NCBI GenBank assembly: GCA_016630955.3
Contig: CM049992.1
Coordinates: 62,001 to 126,000, forward strand
From: Didymella arachidicola
Taxonomy: Eukaryota; Ascomycota; Dothideomycetes; Pleosporales; Didymellaceae
Direction: 5' to 3'
Length of the DNA: 64,000 nucleotides
Made by a program: the position numbers and the translations under genes. Within the stretch, counting starts at the first letter, position 1. Each line of letters starts with the position of its first letter. Of this stretch, positions 9,298 through 22,229 are shown piece after piece. The notes beneath the pieces were generated by a model. That model saw nothing but the letters and a program-made list of their open reading frames with translations. It was not told the origin of the DNA and made no database searches.

Positions 9298-12200
9298 TGG
9301 AGGCAGATCTTCTGAACGGGATTCAAGTGGCGTGAAATTAAATCAACATAATTGCTGCCCATGTGTGGATTACATCGAAGACTGAGTAGGGCTTCTTCCC
9401 TTATTGCGAGGGCTGGTTGGAGCATTTCAACCCCGCTCAGTCTTTAACTCGTTCTTGTGCTTCTTTCCTATGCTTCGTTCTTGTGCTCTCAGTTTCGTTC
9501 TGGTCGAAGAGCGACGTGCTGCCATCGCCGAACTAGAGAAGCTAGATCGGTATGTGAAGAGCAACATGTTGGAAAATACTCTTGGCACAGACGAGGCTCC
9601 GCAAACGAACTTTGAACTGTTGCGAAGCAGCACACAACTAATTTCAGTTGAACAACAAGTTCTGTTCTTGCAATTTTGGACGCGGAAGATATCCAAAAAC
9701 CTGCGGAGGTAGAGATGCTTTATGATTTCACAGTTCCTTTGCTTAAGCAATACCAGTAATACCTTTACTTCGACCAATCGCATCAGACCGATTTCAATTG
9801 CGGCCAAGAGCCTTTGGTAGGAGCATGGCTATTATGCTCCGCCCATGGCGGATGCCTAAACTGGGCTATTGGGCAGTGCCGTCAAACTCCTGAACATCAT
9901 GCAAGACTCACCGCTGGATCCGATTGTGGGAAACGAGCTGGCAGTCATTACAGGTAATATTGTTAGGAGCCATATTCGAGCTAGCTTAGATGATGCCGAG
10001 AGTTTCAGCAGTGTGACTAGTCATCTTCGTTCGCATGATGTGATCAATGTCAATACTAATAACATAGCCTACTAAACCTGCCGTCAGGTAAAGTGGGAAG
10101 ATGATATAGAGCCAGATGATAGGAAGTTCTGTTTCTGAGACGCAAGCAAGTAGTCGGGTATGTTGCCAATCACATCCATGAATACAATGGCTTGGCACGT
10201 TGCCGCTGCACCCTTTTCTCAGATTTGACATAGCCTCTGGATTGGGTAGTGCTGTCGATACACATGTGAAGGAGAAGGGCGAAGTTGAAATTTGTTTAAG
10301 AAATAGAAATTGACGTGCAGTGCTGGAAGCTATGATCAATCATCATTGCTGAGTCAGCAAAGCTCGGGCCTAAACCAGACATTCGACGCGTTCGCAATGT
10401 CTGCTTGTGACGCGTCTTTGGCCTGTCCGGGTGATGATTCAGCTCGGCGATGACACTTGTTCCCCTCTATGCTTTCGTCCTGCTCTCCCAGGACCCTGCT
10501 GCTATTAAGTCAGAATGATGGCAGCTGCCAGCCGCCTCCTTTCCCCCGCGAATGGGCCACCGCTTCACCACACTCTGAGAGTGTTTTCAGGGCGATGCAG
10601 ATGGTTCCCGGTGCCAGAACGTTGTGCGCCAGCATGCCATTAGGTCTTGATCGATATCATGAATAGTGTTCGCCTGTTCAGCGTCGCCACACCTCAAAAT
10701 GTGGTCTACCGAGGCTGGGATGGCTGGGGCTCACGGCTTGGTGTCTTGATGATGTCCTCCGAAAGATGTCTTTTCTAGAAAAACAACGCCTTGGTCAGCT
10801 TTGGGGCCATGCTTTTGATGTTCTAACGGCCGCGATCGGACTGGGATAGCTGCCATTCTCGCTTAAACAAGTCGACACTAAGAACGCACGCTGCTGCACG
10901 TCTGAACAATCTAAGGCGGACTCGCTTCCGAACTGAATGCCCAAAGGACTTGGAAGGAACATAGACGGGATTGGGTACGCTACGTGTAGAGACTTGAGAT
11001 GCGATCATGGCCATGTGGGCTGCTAAGCGCTCACGTTCGCGCCCACAGAATATCGAGACGTTTCAGATGGCACCAGCGTCTACACAACGTCACCTTCCAT
11101 GGGTCTTCCGTCGAACTTCTACCCCACCATTGCCCCTAAGATCAAATGCTGGTCTAGCATAGCATATCGGTCCTATAGCAACCGAGCCGACTGACACCGC
11201 TCATTGATAGGTAAAGTACCTTCGCGGCGCGCCTTTCCGAATTGTTGCAAGCCAGCTCGGTAATTGGCTCATCGTTGAATCCCGCTCATATCCCTTCGAC
11301 GGAGTTACTCTATAATACGTACTGAGAAGGGAATGTACCTTTGACGCCGCCGATACAGGTCTGCGGGTACGCAAGCAGCTGTACGAGTGCACAGCGACTC
11401 TCGAGTCTAGGCTCTGGGACGAAGCAGCTGGTGCAAGCCTCGGAGTCGCCGTGAGGCCAATTCGTACAGCAGTAAAACAAAAGAAGGCCTGCTGTTCCAA
11501 GCAGGAAGGTCCTTCGGCGTTTCGCCAGGGATCCTACCTCCGTACGACACCTCGCACCTGTACCCCTCAACTTGCGTCATAGGGCGGAGCAGCAGGTTCA
11601 GGAAACTCTCCTGCTTTTGTCCGTTTTCGCGCAGCGGTCTCATGTGCTGACCAGCCTCTCGAATGCAGAGACCATCTGGAGGTTTCAGCGTCAGTTGCTT
11701 TTATCGAGCAGCGGTCAACCAAGTTCCGCGACAGGACAATCGCAGTGCACAGCACTCAAAGTGGATGGTCAGGATGAATCATTGTCACAATTTCTTTAGT
11801 CTCACCGGCCATAAAAGGGTAAGCCTAGTCGTCCGCTTGTCAGCCCGACGTTGATTGAGGTGACGCCCGATTCAGGTTGGTCCACTCTACTACTGCAATG
11901 CATATGCAGCTAGGTGATAGCTGCATACACGCAGCCTTCCATCGTCGAGCCAGTCCTCAGCTCCTTGCACATGCTAGAGGAAGGCGTGGTCATTCAGAAA
12001 CTTCAGCCCAGGACCCCGCCTCCCAACCCGCCTCGCCTTCTAGTTGAGATGGCGAGAGCTCACCAGCTGTCAATCTGCAACAACACCATAAAGAACGATA
12101 TGCGTGCAACTGTCAGATTCCATTTACACCACGCTCCAAGCATATTAAGGCCGTTACCTGCTCAGAGTTTTCCCCAAACTGCAGGTCTCGGCGTACATGT

Positions 12201-14895
12201 AACCTACGTCAATCCACGTAGCCAACCAAGTCATCTCTGACCGCGGGGACATGCACACAGCTAAGCCAGGCCGATACTGACCCACCTCAAGAGCATAGCC
12301 CACCAATCCAGCAACTCCCCCATACCCACCACTCAGAGGGCAAGGTGCGCCGGCCGCACTCCTGACCCACACTACGCACAGCTCCAGCTCGTCCACTGAT
12401 CAAAATTGCGTGCGACCATGCTTTCTTCCCCTCCGCAGTCCATGCGCAGGCACCGCACCCAGCGCAAACTTCTCGTCATGTGAGTTGGTAGCGATGCGGA
12501 CTGCCTTGTAGCAAATCTCAACGTCAGGTCATGTCGACAAATACACCCGATGGCTCCAGGACAAGTCCGCGACCACTTTTGGGGCCAAGTTGCTGTTGAC
12601 ATGATGACACAGAGCATCGCAAAGCCATTTGGACACAATAAGGCAGAAATCAGCATCGAATCGATTGGTCGATGTGCTATTTGCAAGGTTAGTGGACGGC
12701 CGCAGGAAGGCCGCAGTTCTGGTGTTTGTTATAATGGCTGGTGTGGCCCTGTGCACGGCGCGAGACCACTTTCAGACGACGCAACAACACCTCAACAGGC
12801 AGCATTTCATGCTGCAGATTGTCAAGACGACAACGCCAATGATTTAAATGCACGGGGTCAGAGAGACGAGCAAAATTATTGTGTTATTCCATTGAGAGGA
12901 AGCAATTGGCTTGATCGTACGGAGATGTTCTGCTTTCAGTGATTGAGGCAGTCTCATGGCTTGGACATGCCGCATCAACTTGCCACCATCTAGCTATTGT
13001 TGGAAGCCATTGGCAAACCTACCATCCGGACTGATGTCCTGGCATGATTACCGGTGAGGGTGGCCCGCCAGTACACTGATCTTGTCTAAAAGTGACGCGT
13101 TCCCTGCGGGCTGTGGATATGGCCTCTTCGCAAAAACTACGGTCACAAGGGCGGGAGCCAATACGGATTGAGTCGTAACGCCCATGACTGATGGCGAGGT
13201 GAAGGTTCGGGATGTGCTTTCCTCCTAGATCAACCAAACCGCGTACGCCACGTCAGAGGATCTCCGATGGGGCATGATTTGGCCGGTTCTAGTGTCTGTC
13301 TGGGGTCCAGATGATTGATTTGACATGCAATGACGGGCTAGATTCCGCATAAACTTCACGCCATCTTGTTATCTAAGAGAAGCATGCCTGTCAGCGTGCA
13401 TGACCTAGCAAGTCAACAATAGGCCAGACGCGGGAAGACCGAGCCGTTGAGTGGAGAGACTGATCAGCTGAATGAAAGGATGCCGACGGTGCAATGCAGC
13501 ATGCATGCGGTCATTGCTAGCGTGCCATGCGAGTGGAGGTGTGGGATAACCGGATGTGATATGCAGGACAGGCCACTGCACCACGAGCAGATAAGGTGAC
13601 TGGTCGACACTGCCTCGAGCTCGTGCTTGAGGGGTTGGCAAATTTGTGTTGGCCAAGAACAGCGGCTTGAGTACTCAGCGGGGGCGAGGGTCGATCGAGG
13701 GACCATCGGTGAAAGGGTGTGACTACATCTTGCTTAGCGGCTTTCGATGCGAAGGACTAGGGTTACACCTAGAGATCGCAAATGAGGAAATCCCGAACCA
13801 CGAATGAGCAAGGGGCAGATGGGAAAGGAGCAAGTGCAAAGTGCCAGTCGCGTTATTGAAAGTGTTTCGTGTCCAATGTCCACCATTGGCTTAGGGGACA
13901 GCCGTTCAGCGCTTTGCGTGGAAAGTGTAAGAGAACCGGAGCTTGGACTTCGCCTGTGAAACCCATTCGCTTCCGGAACGTTGAACTTGCCAGCAAGTTC
14001 GCTGCCATTGACCAATGAGTGTTTCGTTTGTCACGGCTCGTGGGTCGGTCCATCGCTCGGCATGGGTTTTGCGGCACGTGACCGTATCTCGCTTCACGGA
14101 TACTCGCCTTAGTACACATTCAACGGTTCGAACCGTATGTCTAAAGACCATCCAAACCCGAAGGATGGACGCCGTCTGATACACAGAGACAAGGGGAATG
14201 AGGGATTTTCGTTTCGACTGGACCAGAGCGCGCCATCGCTGGAGCCACAATGCGGTGATCCCTTAGCAGATGTGATATCTTTCTGCAGCTGGAAACGCCG
14301 TCACGGCCTAGGGTATCATTGCAGCCCGTCTCCGCAATGCTTTAGCGGCAGAATGAACGGTATCCGTTGATCGTGGCGATTCCGTTGGACGCAGCCAGGT
14401 GGGGTACCACCATGTCCGGCGGAACGAAAGGCTATACTATCATTCTTTGGTTTGACAGCGGCAAAGGCCCGTAACGAAGTGCGTCAATGACTTGGCGAGA
14501 ACTCTCCGTTGAGAGCATAAATAGCGGCGTGGTCTCCCTGAGATTGGACTCATCAAGCTCGCATCAATCTGACTTCCAGTCAAAGACAGACATCTCTGAG
14601 CATCTTCCATCTCTTGATACACCATCGTCCTTGTGCCTGCTCTTTCTCCAACACCGGTACCAGAGACTTCCACCAAGACCCCCTCTCAGCCAACCATCTT
14701 GTATGTGTGATCGAAAATCGAACCGGCCAAGGCCCCTGAGCTGACCCCAACAGCAGCCCGTCCACGCTGACTCTGAAAATCTTCTGTCTGAACGACGGTA
14801 CACTAAGTAGGTTGACAGGCCCTTTCGACCAAACGATTGGCGAGCAAGACTAACAATAGGTCAGCTTGCAGCGTTCCAACTCTTACACTTGAAAC
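9298..14895. other. Gene-poor region, about 5.6 kb
   Basis: No frame here has a recognisable domain. The most protein-like piece is 9404-9712 (+), whose C-terminal 70 residues look helical (EERRAAIAELEKLDRYVKSN) but match no family I know; it may be a relic. The rest holds short overlapping frames on both strands. ATAAATAG at 14517-14524 is a possible TATA-like site about 370 bp before the next gene. No terminal repeats, tRNA or array were seen. Confidence 0.4.
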
Positions 14896-15234
14896 ATGTG
14901 CTTCTACGACCAACATCGATTTGGATGCGGCGACTGGAAGTGGGGCCACTTCCGCCAGCACTGCGCCAAGGAGTATCGCATCGGTGAAACCTGCGGCATG
15001 AAGCTCATCATGCAAACGATTCCAACTGGCACCAAGTGCAAGCTCTGTGAGAAGATTGACACCAAGATGCGCCGCCGGGCCGCCGAGGTCGAACGTATCA
15101 ATCGCTGGCAACGCGATGGTAACAAATTCCGTGCTTCGATCGACAAATCAATGGAGATGATTCGAGGACTGGACTACGAAATCTATGAGCTCGGGTGCGA
15201 GCGCAACCGCAGATTGCAGCAGGTTGGACATTGA
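14896..15234 (+). CDS. Small Cys-rich conserved hypothetical protein (112 aa)
   Basis: Single exon, ATG 14896 to TGA 15232-15234. The N-terminal half carries six Cys residues spaced through MCFYDQHRFGCGDWKWGHF, QHCAKEYRIGETCGM and a CxxC (KCKLCEKID). The C-terminal half is a charged helix (KMRRRAAEVERINRWQRDGNKF). There is no signal peptide, so a cytoplasmic or nuclear protein is likely, perhaps metal binding through Cys and His. I recognise the general type as a lineage-restricted hypothetical of Dothideomycetes, without known function. Coding reality is supported by strongly non-random composition and an isolated, well-bounded frame in a gene-poor area. Confidence 0.7.
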   Translation: MCFYDQHRFGCGDWKWGHFRQHCAKEYRIGETCGMKLIMQTIPTGTKCKLCEKIDTKMRRRAAEVERINRWQRDGNKFRASIDKSMEMIRGLDYEIYELGCERNRRLQQVGH

Positions 15235-18200
15235 GCCAGGAGCGAACGAAGCGTGGCGTCTAAAGTCTCGTGTGCAACCTGGAGTTGTTTCCTTTTTTCG
15301 GATTTGGTCCATTCATTTTCGGCGCCTGGGTTTGGTTTGACACAGTGAAAGATTGATACTGGCTGGTGGAGGATGAGGAGGGGTTTGCCGGGCGGTAGCT
15401 CTTACGATCGCTTCTTCAGTATCTCCACTTCATATTTCAATGGTAAATGAAGTATCTCAGGAAGCTTTGATTGGTCGCATTCTGGTAGATAACGATGGTA
15501 GCCGCTGTGTCTTTGACGGGGGCCAAAGCTGTCCAATCCGTGAACGTCGCGTAGCCGCAAGTAGAGGAAAAGAGTGGTCGCGCACGGCCCAGCGGGTAAG
15601 GCACGACGTCCCGCTTCTAAACTCGGAGATCAATTTGACGGCCGTCTCTAAGAACGCGACCGCTAACATCCGGAGTCGCGACAGATGCTATGTGTTGGCG
15701 GATTGCGAAAGTAGATGAGGTGTTGTTGTGACGCGCGAGGGGTAATTTTCTGGTTCGAGCTGCACGTGATAGCGCTATTCCTGTTTAGTCAGCTCTTGCA
15801 GTGCGCGCCAAGAAAACACCATGGCCCGTGCATTTCCAGCCTTCTGTTTGTTTGTTGCTTTCGATATGCCTTTGCGGAAAGATATGCATACGCCTGGATT
15901 TGGACGACAGCGTATATCTGTCGATCGGATATAGCATCGCTCCTGCCTCGAGATGACATGTGTATGTGCCACATCCGTCCAGCTCCGTTTCGCCGACGAC
16001 GCGCGCAGGCGCCTCGAGTTTCAATGTTGGTCATGTTCCACAACCGTATGTCGAGCTTCGAAATGAGCGATCATGAGAGACTTGATTCCGGTGCCGAGCT
16101 TCGCAAATGAGGCATGAGCTGAGTCGAGGCTCTCCTTCTGAGCAACGCGCAGTTCCATTGCTGGTTGTCATGTTCCTTGTGTCGAGTAACTCTAGTTATG
16201 CTTTTAGGAGGATCGCTACACCCACAGTCAAATAAACAAGAGATCGAGCAGACCTGGAAGTATGCCTGTACTTTTAAGAAGGTCATGTCAGTACCTGAAA
16301 ACCGCAAAGACGACGAACAACTCTTACCCCACGTGGCAGACTCTGAGTGGCCTGAAAAGCGACCGATCATCCACGACGAGCCCTTCTGCGCCGTACTCCG
16401 ATACTATACCACTTCGATACTGGACCGAGCAGCAAGTCATAGGTGCATTTATCTCCGACGTATCTGGCGTGTTACCATGTTGCCCAGGTGGACATGAGTC
16501 GAAGTTGAGGAAGCAAGAGACGGGGAACGAGGCAAAAGGCGAAGTGAAGTCTTGAACTTTTGAGATAATGTTGAGTCCAAGGCGAGTAGGATTGGCGCTT
16601 ATGAGCTACAAGTCTCTGAGGCTTGTACGACCATCCTTCTTGTGCCAGAACGAGGCGCTCTGTGGTCCTGTGATCACGATGGCAGCTACCATCCAATGAA
16701 GGCCCTGGGAGCATAGTCAGTACGGCAGGCTTTGAGGCAAGACGCTCACAACATGTACTTCTCGACGCTTAGAAGTTAAGGCATTGGGCAACTGCTGATA
16801 GTCGTATGCATGACTGGGACATGGTCCGGGCAAACCGTGGGCCAATCATCAATGCGAATAACGTGGGTTTTGTTATTGACGAACGGCATTACCTCGCCCG
16901 AGTTTTGTGTCAGGTCAGCTAGAAGTACGCGAGGACAGAGGGAGCCGCAATATTCACGATACAAAACACTGGTTTGTACCAATCGCGCTTTTCGAGGTCC
17001 TTGCGCATGATGACCTTGGCCCAGTCTGGCTATCATGCCTTCCATAGCGCTCGCGCCTATTGTTTGCCTATTGAAATGAGCGCAGAGTGTCCGCTGTACC
17101 AATGGAAGATCAAATCAGGAGTCTGCGAGGATCCTTTTTGCTTGGCTCCTGCTACTTGCGACGCTCCAGATTCGAAGCAGACGCCTGAACATACGTGATA
17201 ATCCGCAAAAGCGAATCAATCCATTGCTGCTGAACCAGAGGGCAATTTCAAGTCTCAGGATAGCCGCTTACACGTCTCAATAGCCTCTTGTCGAACACCT
17301 CTTGATGTTGTAATACATCAAGCGTGGTACAGCGTCGACCAGGGTCATCAGCCAATGAAGGCGCAGAAGCGCGTTCTCCACTCACGTCGAAGCCGCCGAC
17401 ACTACCCAACGAAACCACACGAGACATGTGAATCGCTAAACAATCAAGCAAGCGCTAAGAATCATTAAAATCATAATGCGACTGTATTGAAGCCTTGGAA
17501 GAGATGGAAAGCCACCCTAGATCGCTACGAAACATGCGGTTGCAAACCACGATACTGGGATGCTCGAGTTCTCATTGCACCTGCCTTCGTCGATGACACT
17601 TGTGCAGGTTCAGACCTCGGAATCGGTCAAGATATCCGGTATGAAAGTTGCATATTTCCATAGGTAACGTGTATGTGCCACGCTCCCCATGTTGCATTCG
17701 TTCACTTGAGCATGATCATGTACAACTTTCATTCACGAAGAGCCATGTCAAGGGAGTCGGTGTGTGGCCGCCGTTACTTCCACTCAGATTCGGAGATCCT
17801 GCTGCAAAGATGTATTCTGATCGCTACGTAGGGACACGATCTCGAGGCACCTCCCTCTCTGAGCCTATCAGCCTCCTCCTATACTAATAGACTGAGAACG
17901 AATGCACCCTGAATCATGCTTATTTCTTGCCATTCAAATAATAGTTTTGATGAATACATGAATCTCTCTATACAGACAGCATTCGTGGCCTCCGACCTAG
18001 AACAATCTGAGCACTCACTGGGGCACATCAAGACAGTGATTGATTGAATTGATTAACTTCTTATGGAAAGCTGGGCTATGCTCAGTTCCTTGACTTCCTT
18101 TTGGGTACTATTGACGCACTAAGCTCTAAACTGAGGAAGTGAGGGTCGTAGTAAGAGGCTGCAGGGTGATACCTGCGGTCAAGTGGTGATCTGCCGTCGC

Positions 18201-18817
18201 TTGCAAGTTTCCGCGCGTCGGGATATTGGAGTTGATTGAATGAACGGTTTATTTCAATCAAATCTTGTCCATAAGATAGATTTGGATCGAATAAGCTTCT
18301 CTAAAGTATCAATCAGCGAGGAACACACTGCTTTATGCAAACATGCCGGCTTGCGCTCTTTGCAACTGCGAGGCCTCTAGATAGCCCCCTAATGCTCCGC
18401 AGAGCCCACGAATTATTTCTGCCCGTTATTCAGGCAAATCGGTATTTATAAGGACACAATTGGAAGTGCAGGTCGGCTCATCGATTTAAGGTGCGCTATG
18501 AGGGTCATTGCTACCAGTATCAGGATTTCAACCTTCATTCATGGTACGGCACGGTCTCAACGAACGAGCTTGTCTGTAAATCTCCTCTAAATTCTGCAGT
18601 GATATGCCCATTGAACGATCATGTCTGACTGAGTACAATCAGCATGCGTTCAGCAACACTCGCCTTCTTTACTCTTCCCGATGCCAAGCGCAAGCTTACC
18701 AAGGGCAGGCCTTCGGTCAGGCGGTCAACAAGCGTTGTACAGAGCTCGATAATCTTACAGTGATTGTGTTTCCGTGCTTGCATCGGAAAAATACGCCGAA
18801 ACTTGTTTGTTAGGTAG
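15235..18817. other. Gene-poor region, about 3.6 kb
   Basis: Only short frames on both strands, overlapping each other in 15.7-16.5 kb; none has a domain, signal peptide or matching splice sites. No inverted repeats were recognised. Element C begins immediately after. Confidence 0.4.
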
Positions 18818-18819
18818 TA

Positions 18820-18873
18820 ACGTGCCTGGCAAGCGAGCTGCGCACGCAAGCGAGTTGCGCACCCCACTAAACT
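18820..18873 (+). repeat. Terminal inverted repeat of element C, left arm
   Basis: Contains two tandem copies of GCAAGCGAGYTGCGCAC-like sequence; pairs with 20617-20670. Confidence 0.9.
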
Positions 18874-18900
18874 TGCCCACTTTTCTCATTTCAACATACA

Positions 18901-20457
18901 ATGGCTCAACGCAGCGCTACTCAAATAATCTCAAATGAAGCAGATGTTCAGCTTGCTATCTCATCTATTACATCTGGTCAACTAAAGCATAATCGACGCG
19001 CTGCTGCTGTCTACCAAATCGCTGAATCTACGCTGCGCAACCGACGCGCTGGCAAGCCTGCTCGACGTGATTGCCAGCCCAACTCAAAGAAGCTTACCCA
19101 GCTAGAAGAGGAGGTGATAGTCAGCTATATATTCGACCTTGACTCACGTGGATTCGCGCCTACGTACGCAGCTGTACGCGATATGGCTGATAAGCTGCTC
19201 GCTGCGCGCGGCGCAGGCCAGGTTGGGCAGAAGTGGCCAGCCAATTTTGTTAAGCGTACAGACAGTCTTAAGACGCGTTTCAATCGAGCGTACGATAGGC
19301 AGAGAGCCCTATGCGAAGATCTAATCCTGATCTGTAGCTGGTTTGAGCTGGTAGAGCAGACGAAGGCTAAGTACGGTATCTGTGATAAGGACGTCTGGAA
19401 CTTTGACGAAGCTGGTTTCTTGATGGGCAAGATTATGACGCAGCTTGTCGTGACAGGGTCAGAGAGGAGAGGCCGGCCAAAGGCTCTTCAGCCTGGCAAC
19501 CGTGAGTGGGCGACGCTGATCGCCGGTATTAACGCTGTTGGCTGGTCAATCCCACCGTTTATCATCTTGACCGGCCAGTACCACCTCTCTGCCTGGTATG
19601 AGGACGCAGTAATCCCACGCGACTGGGCGATCGCAGTGAGCGACAACGGATGGACTACTAACAAGCTAGGCGTTGAGTGGCTAAAGCATTTTGACGCTCA
19701 CACAAAGACGCGTACGATAGGAGCGCGTCGCTTGCTTATCCTTGACGGGCATGAGAGCCATAACTCTCTTGAGTTTCAAGAGCTCTGCCAGGAGAACGAT
19801 ATCTACACGCTCCGCATGCCGCCTCACTCATCTCATCTACTTCAGCCTCTTGACGTTGGCTGCTTCTCGCCGTTGAAGCGCGCGTACAGCTGTGAGATCG
19901 AGAGCCTGATCCGCCATCAGATCAACCACATCACGAAGCTTGAGTTTCTGCCTGCTGTTAAAGCAGCGTACGGTCAATCGTTTACGCCAGCCAACATTCA
20001 ATCAGCATTTCGAGGCGCTGACCTTGTCCCACACCAGCCAGAAGTTGTTATCTCAAAATTGGACGTCCAGCTACGTACGCCGACTCCACCAGCTGCTCTC
20101 GTAGAGGCTCTCTGGGAGGCGCGTACGCCAAGCAACGTACGTGAGCTTGAAGCTCAATCAACACTAATAAGTGAGCGCGTACGCAAGCATAAGAGCTCAT
20201 CACCAGCGTCAATTATCGAAGCGATTAGCCAGCTTAAGAAGGGCGCTCAAGTTATGATGCTGACAGCTGAGCTAATGAGCGATCGGGTCGCCAGCCTTGA
20301 GAAGGCAAACGAGGCAGCGTCTGCGCGTAGGCAGCGCAAGAGAAAGCGTATACAGCATCAAGGAGTGCTAAAAAAGGGAGCTGGCAAGGATATACTTGCT
20401 CAATGTGAGGCTGATCAGCAGAGTGCTCGTACAGAGCGTCTGGGGGAGAGCAATTAG
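18901..20457 (+). CDS. Fot1-like transposase of element C (518 aa, C-terminus truncated by frameshift)
   Basis: ATG 18901 to TAG 20455-20457. Domains in order are a helix-turn-helix (YQIAESTLRNRRAG), a CENP-B-like domain (about 55-115) and a DDE_1 core with NFDEAGFLMG, LILDGHESHNS and LLQPLDVGCF. A leucine-containing helix and a basic RRQRKRKR segment, a likely nuclear signal, follow. The catalytic part is unbroken. After the stop, in the alternative frame, lies a CCHC zinc knuckle (CRRCREPGHNSRTC, ending near 20531). A one-base loss in the G run at 20442-20446 would explain the shift: adding one G keeps the frame open into the knuckle. Whether the truncated enzyme works is unknown. Confidence 0.9.
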   Translation: MAQRSATQIISNEADVQLAISSITSGQLKHNRRAAAVYQIAESTLRNRRAGKPARRDCQPNSKKLTQLEEEVIVSYIFDLDSRGFAPTYAAVRDMADKLLAARGAGQVGQKWPANFVKRTDSLKTRFNRAYDRQRALCEDLILICSWFELVEQTKAKYGICDKDVWNFDEAGFLMGKIMTQLVVTGSERRGRPKALQPGNREWATLIAGINAVGWSIPPFIILTGQYHLSAWYEDAVIPRDWAIAVSDNGWTTNKLGVEWLKHFDAHTKTRTIGARRLLILDGHESHNSLEFQELCQENDIYTLRMPPHSSHLLQPLDVGCFSPLKRAYSCEIESLIRHQINHITKLEFLPAVKAAYGQSFTPANIQSAFRGADLVPHQPEVVISKLDVQLRTPTPPAALVEALWEARTPSNVRELEAQSTLISERVRKHKSSSPASIIEAISQLKKGAQVMMLTAELMSDRVASLEKANEAASARRQRKRKRIQHQGVLKKGAGKDILAQCEADQQSARTERLGESN

Positions 20458-20616
20458 GCGTGAGCCGTCAGGCTCTTGCGCGCTGCAGAAGGTGCAGAGA
20501 GCCTGGTCACAACTCACGTACGTGTAAAACAAGACTCTAGCTACTACTTAATCTATTGTATTAATTGCTATTAATAACACTGTCGCGTTGTTAAGATATA
20601 GACGCGCAGAAGTAGG

Positions 20617-20670
20617 AGTTTAGTAGGGTGCGCAACTCGCTTGCGTGCGCAGCTCGCTTGCCAGGCACGT
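20617..20670 (-). repeat. Terminal inverted repeat of element C, right arm
   Basis: Reverse complement of 18820-18873 apart from one C/T difference. Confidence 0.9.
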
Positions 20671-20673
20671 TTA

Positions 20674-22229
20674 TCTATTTAGATTCATCCTTTTTTGAGT
20701 ATTTACTTCTAAGTTTACCACCGGAGGCTCTGCTCCTTCAGATGTTTAAGGAATTTTGTCGTAATGTGTTAGACCATTACTACAAAGTCCAGTTTATAAG
20801 ATCGAGGCACTTCCTAACCTTTCGGGTTCTTTAAAGGGTTTGGTCCCTTAAATCCTACGGAAGTACCCCTTCGTTCCGAAGAAACTCTGCGTTAAAATTA
20901 TTTCTAAAAACATGTTGTCTCCGACGTGATTCGTTTGGAAACCCACCTGGTGCACTCGATCGGCACACAGCCTCTGACAGGCACCACTGGCTACGGGCAG
21001 GGTCAGCTTGAAAGATCTCGTCAAAACCAAGGTCTTTCAGTACTGCATTCTAAACATAGCCAACGACGATACTAGCAGAACTGAATTCTGTGCTGTGTGG
21101 ATAGTTTCAACAACCCAATCCAAGACCAACCAGACCAGATCAGTCCACGGGTCCAAAAGGTTCTGGATGACCTCATGTAATGGAGCGATAACATCCCGCA
21201 GGACAAAATCAGTAATAAAGAAAAGATTTTCTGTGCTGCATTAAGCGCAAGAACTCAATTTAGATGTCACTCCGTTATCTCGCTCTGCGAGCGCTGTCAG
21301 ACCTTTGATGACTTTGGGAAGCGCGTTACCGGGGCCATGGGCTCACAGGCATCTCAAATTCTTCAATCGAAAAGCTCTGATCGTTACTAAAGCGCACAAG
21401 TAGCGTCTAATGCTTATTGTGTTTGACAAGTTGAGCAAAGACGACTAGAACCTCTGTCCAGAGAAGTTCATCTCCTTACCGAGCCATACAACTTGGCGTG
21501 GCCTGATTAGTACGTAGAAATATAATATTGTAAGGTATCTGTAAAAATAATACTGTGCAGAGTCCTGAAAATCAAGGGAGATGTATTTTCTGGGTAGATT
21601 CCAGGGGTCTACAGTTGCTTTAGATATAGAGGTAAATTGTGTATTTAATTAATCTAGGGCAGAAAAACTGACGCAGAGTAAAAAACACAATCTTGCCATC
21701 TATATGTGCTCCTCTGCGTAGTATCATAGTAAGAGTAAAGTTATCGCACGGGGGTCTGCCAATCATGAAAGTGACTGTAAATATCGCAGAAAACTTGGTT
21801 CACTAGGGTATTTGACTAAGTGTCTCGATCTCGCAGTGATACGAACCTACGACCTTACGAACCTGCAGATTTCCAATTCCACCCAGTGTCGAGTGTCTTT
21901 GCGCGTTCCCGCTCCGCTGAGCCGACCTATTCCGCTCATACTGCCTGTCCAGGACTAATCCCAGGGGCTTGTTTCATTTGATTACGCATTTTTACATCAT
22001 CTCGTGCGTCAAAAAGTGATCTTGAAATGGATCTAAAAGGAAACGCGGCTGCTGGTCGCTCGAGTGATTCACATGGCCGGAACAGCGGAATGCACCGAAG
22101 GGAGTAATTACAGTTGTGTAAATGTATATATGAGTTGGAGCTAGTCATGCCAAGTTATGTGGTATCATCCAAACCATTCCCTTCTCATGTACGCGTGCCT
22201 CGTTCCATCGAAGTTACTCATTGCAATGC
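20674..22229. other. Intergenic, about 1.5 kb, partly AT-rich
   Basis: No gene recognised. Frames are short and interrupted. The sequence just after element C is AT-rich and repeat-like, but I found no paired termini to define an element. Confidence 0.35.

Larger units (their letters stand above)
18820..20670 (+). mobile_element. Fot1-like DNA transposon C, uninterrupted copy
   Basis: Inverted repeats of about 54 bp with one mismatch lie at 18820-18873 and 20617-20670, starting ACGTGCCTGGCAAGCGAGCT. The element is 1851 bp. TA lies directly before the left end (18818-18819) and one base after the right end (20672-20673), so the exact right boundary is uncertain by one base. It is the length reference for elements B and D. 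Confidence 0.92.

Noticed and set aside
14121..14140. GGTTCGAACC resembling a tRNA T-loop
   Set aside because: It is a short palindrome; no acceptor stem, D-arm or anticodon arm could be fitted around it.
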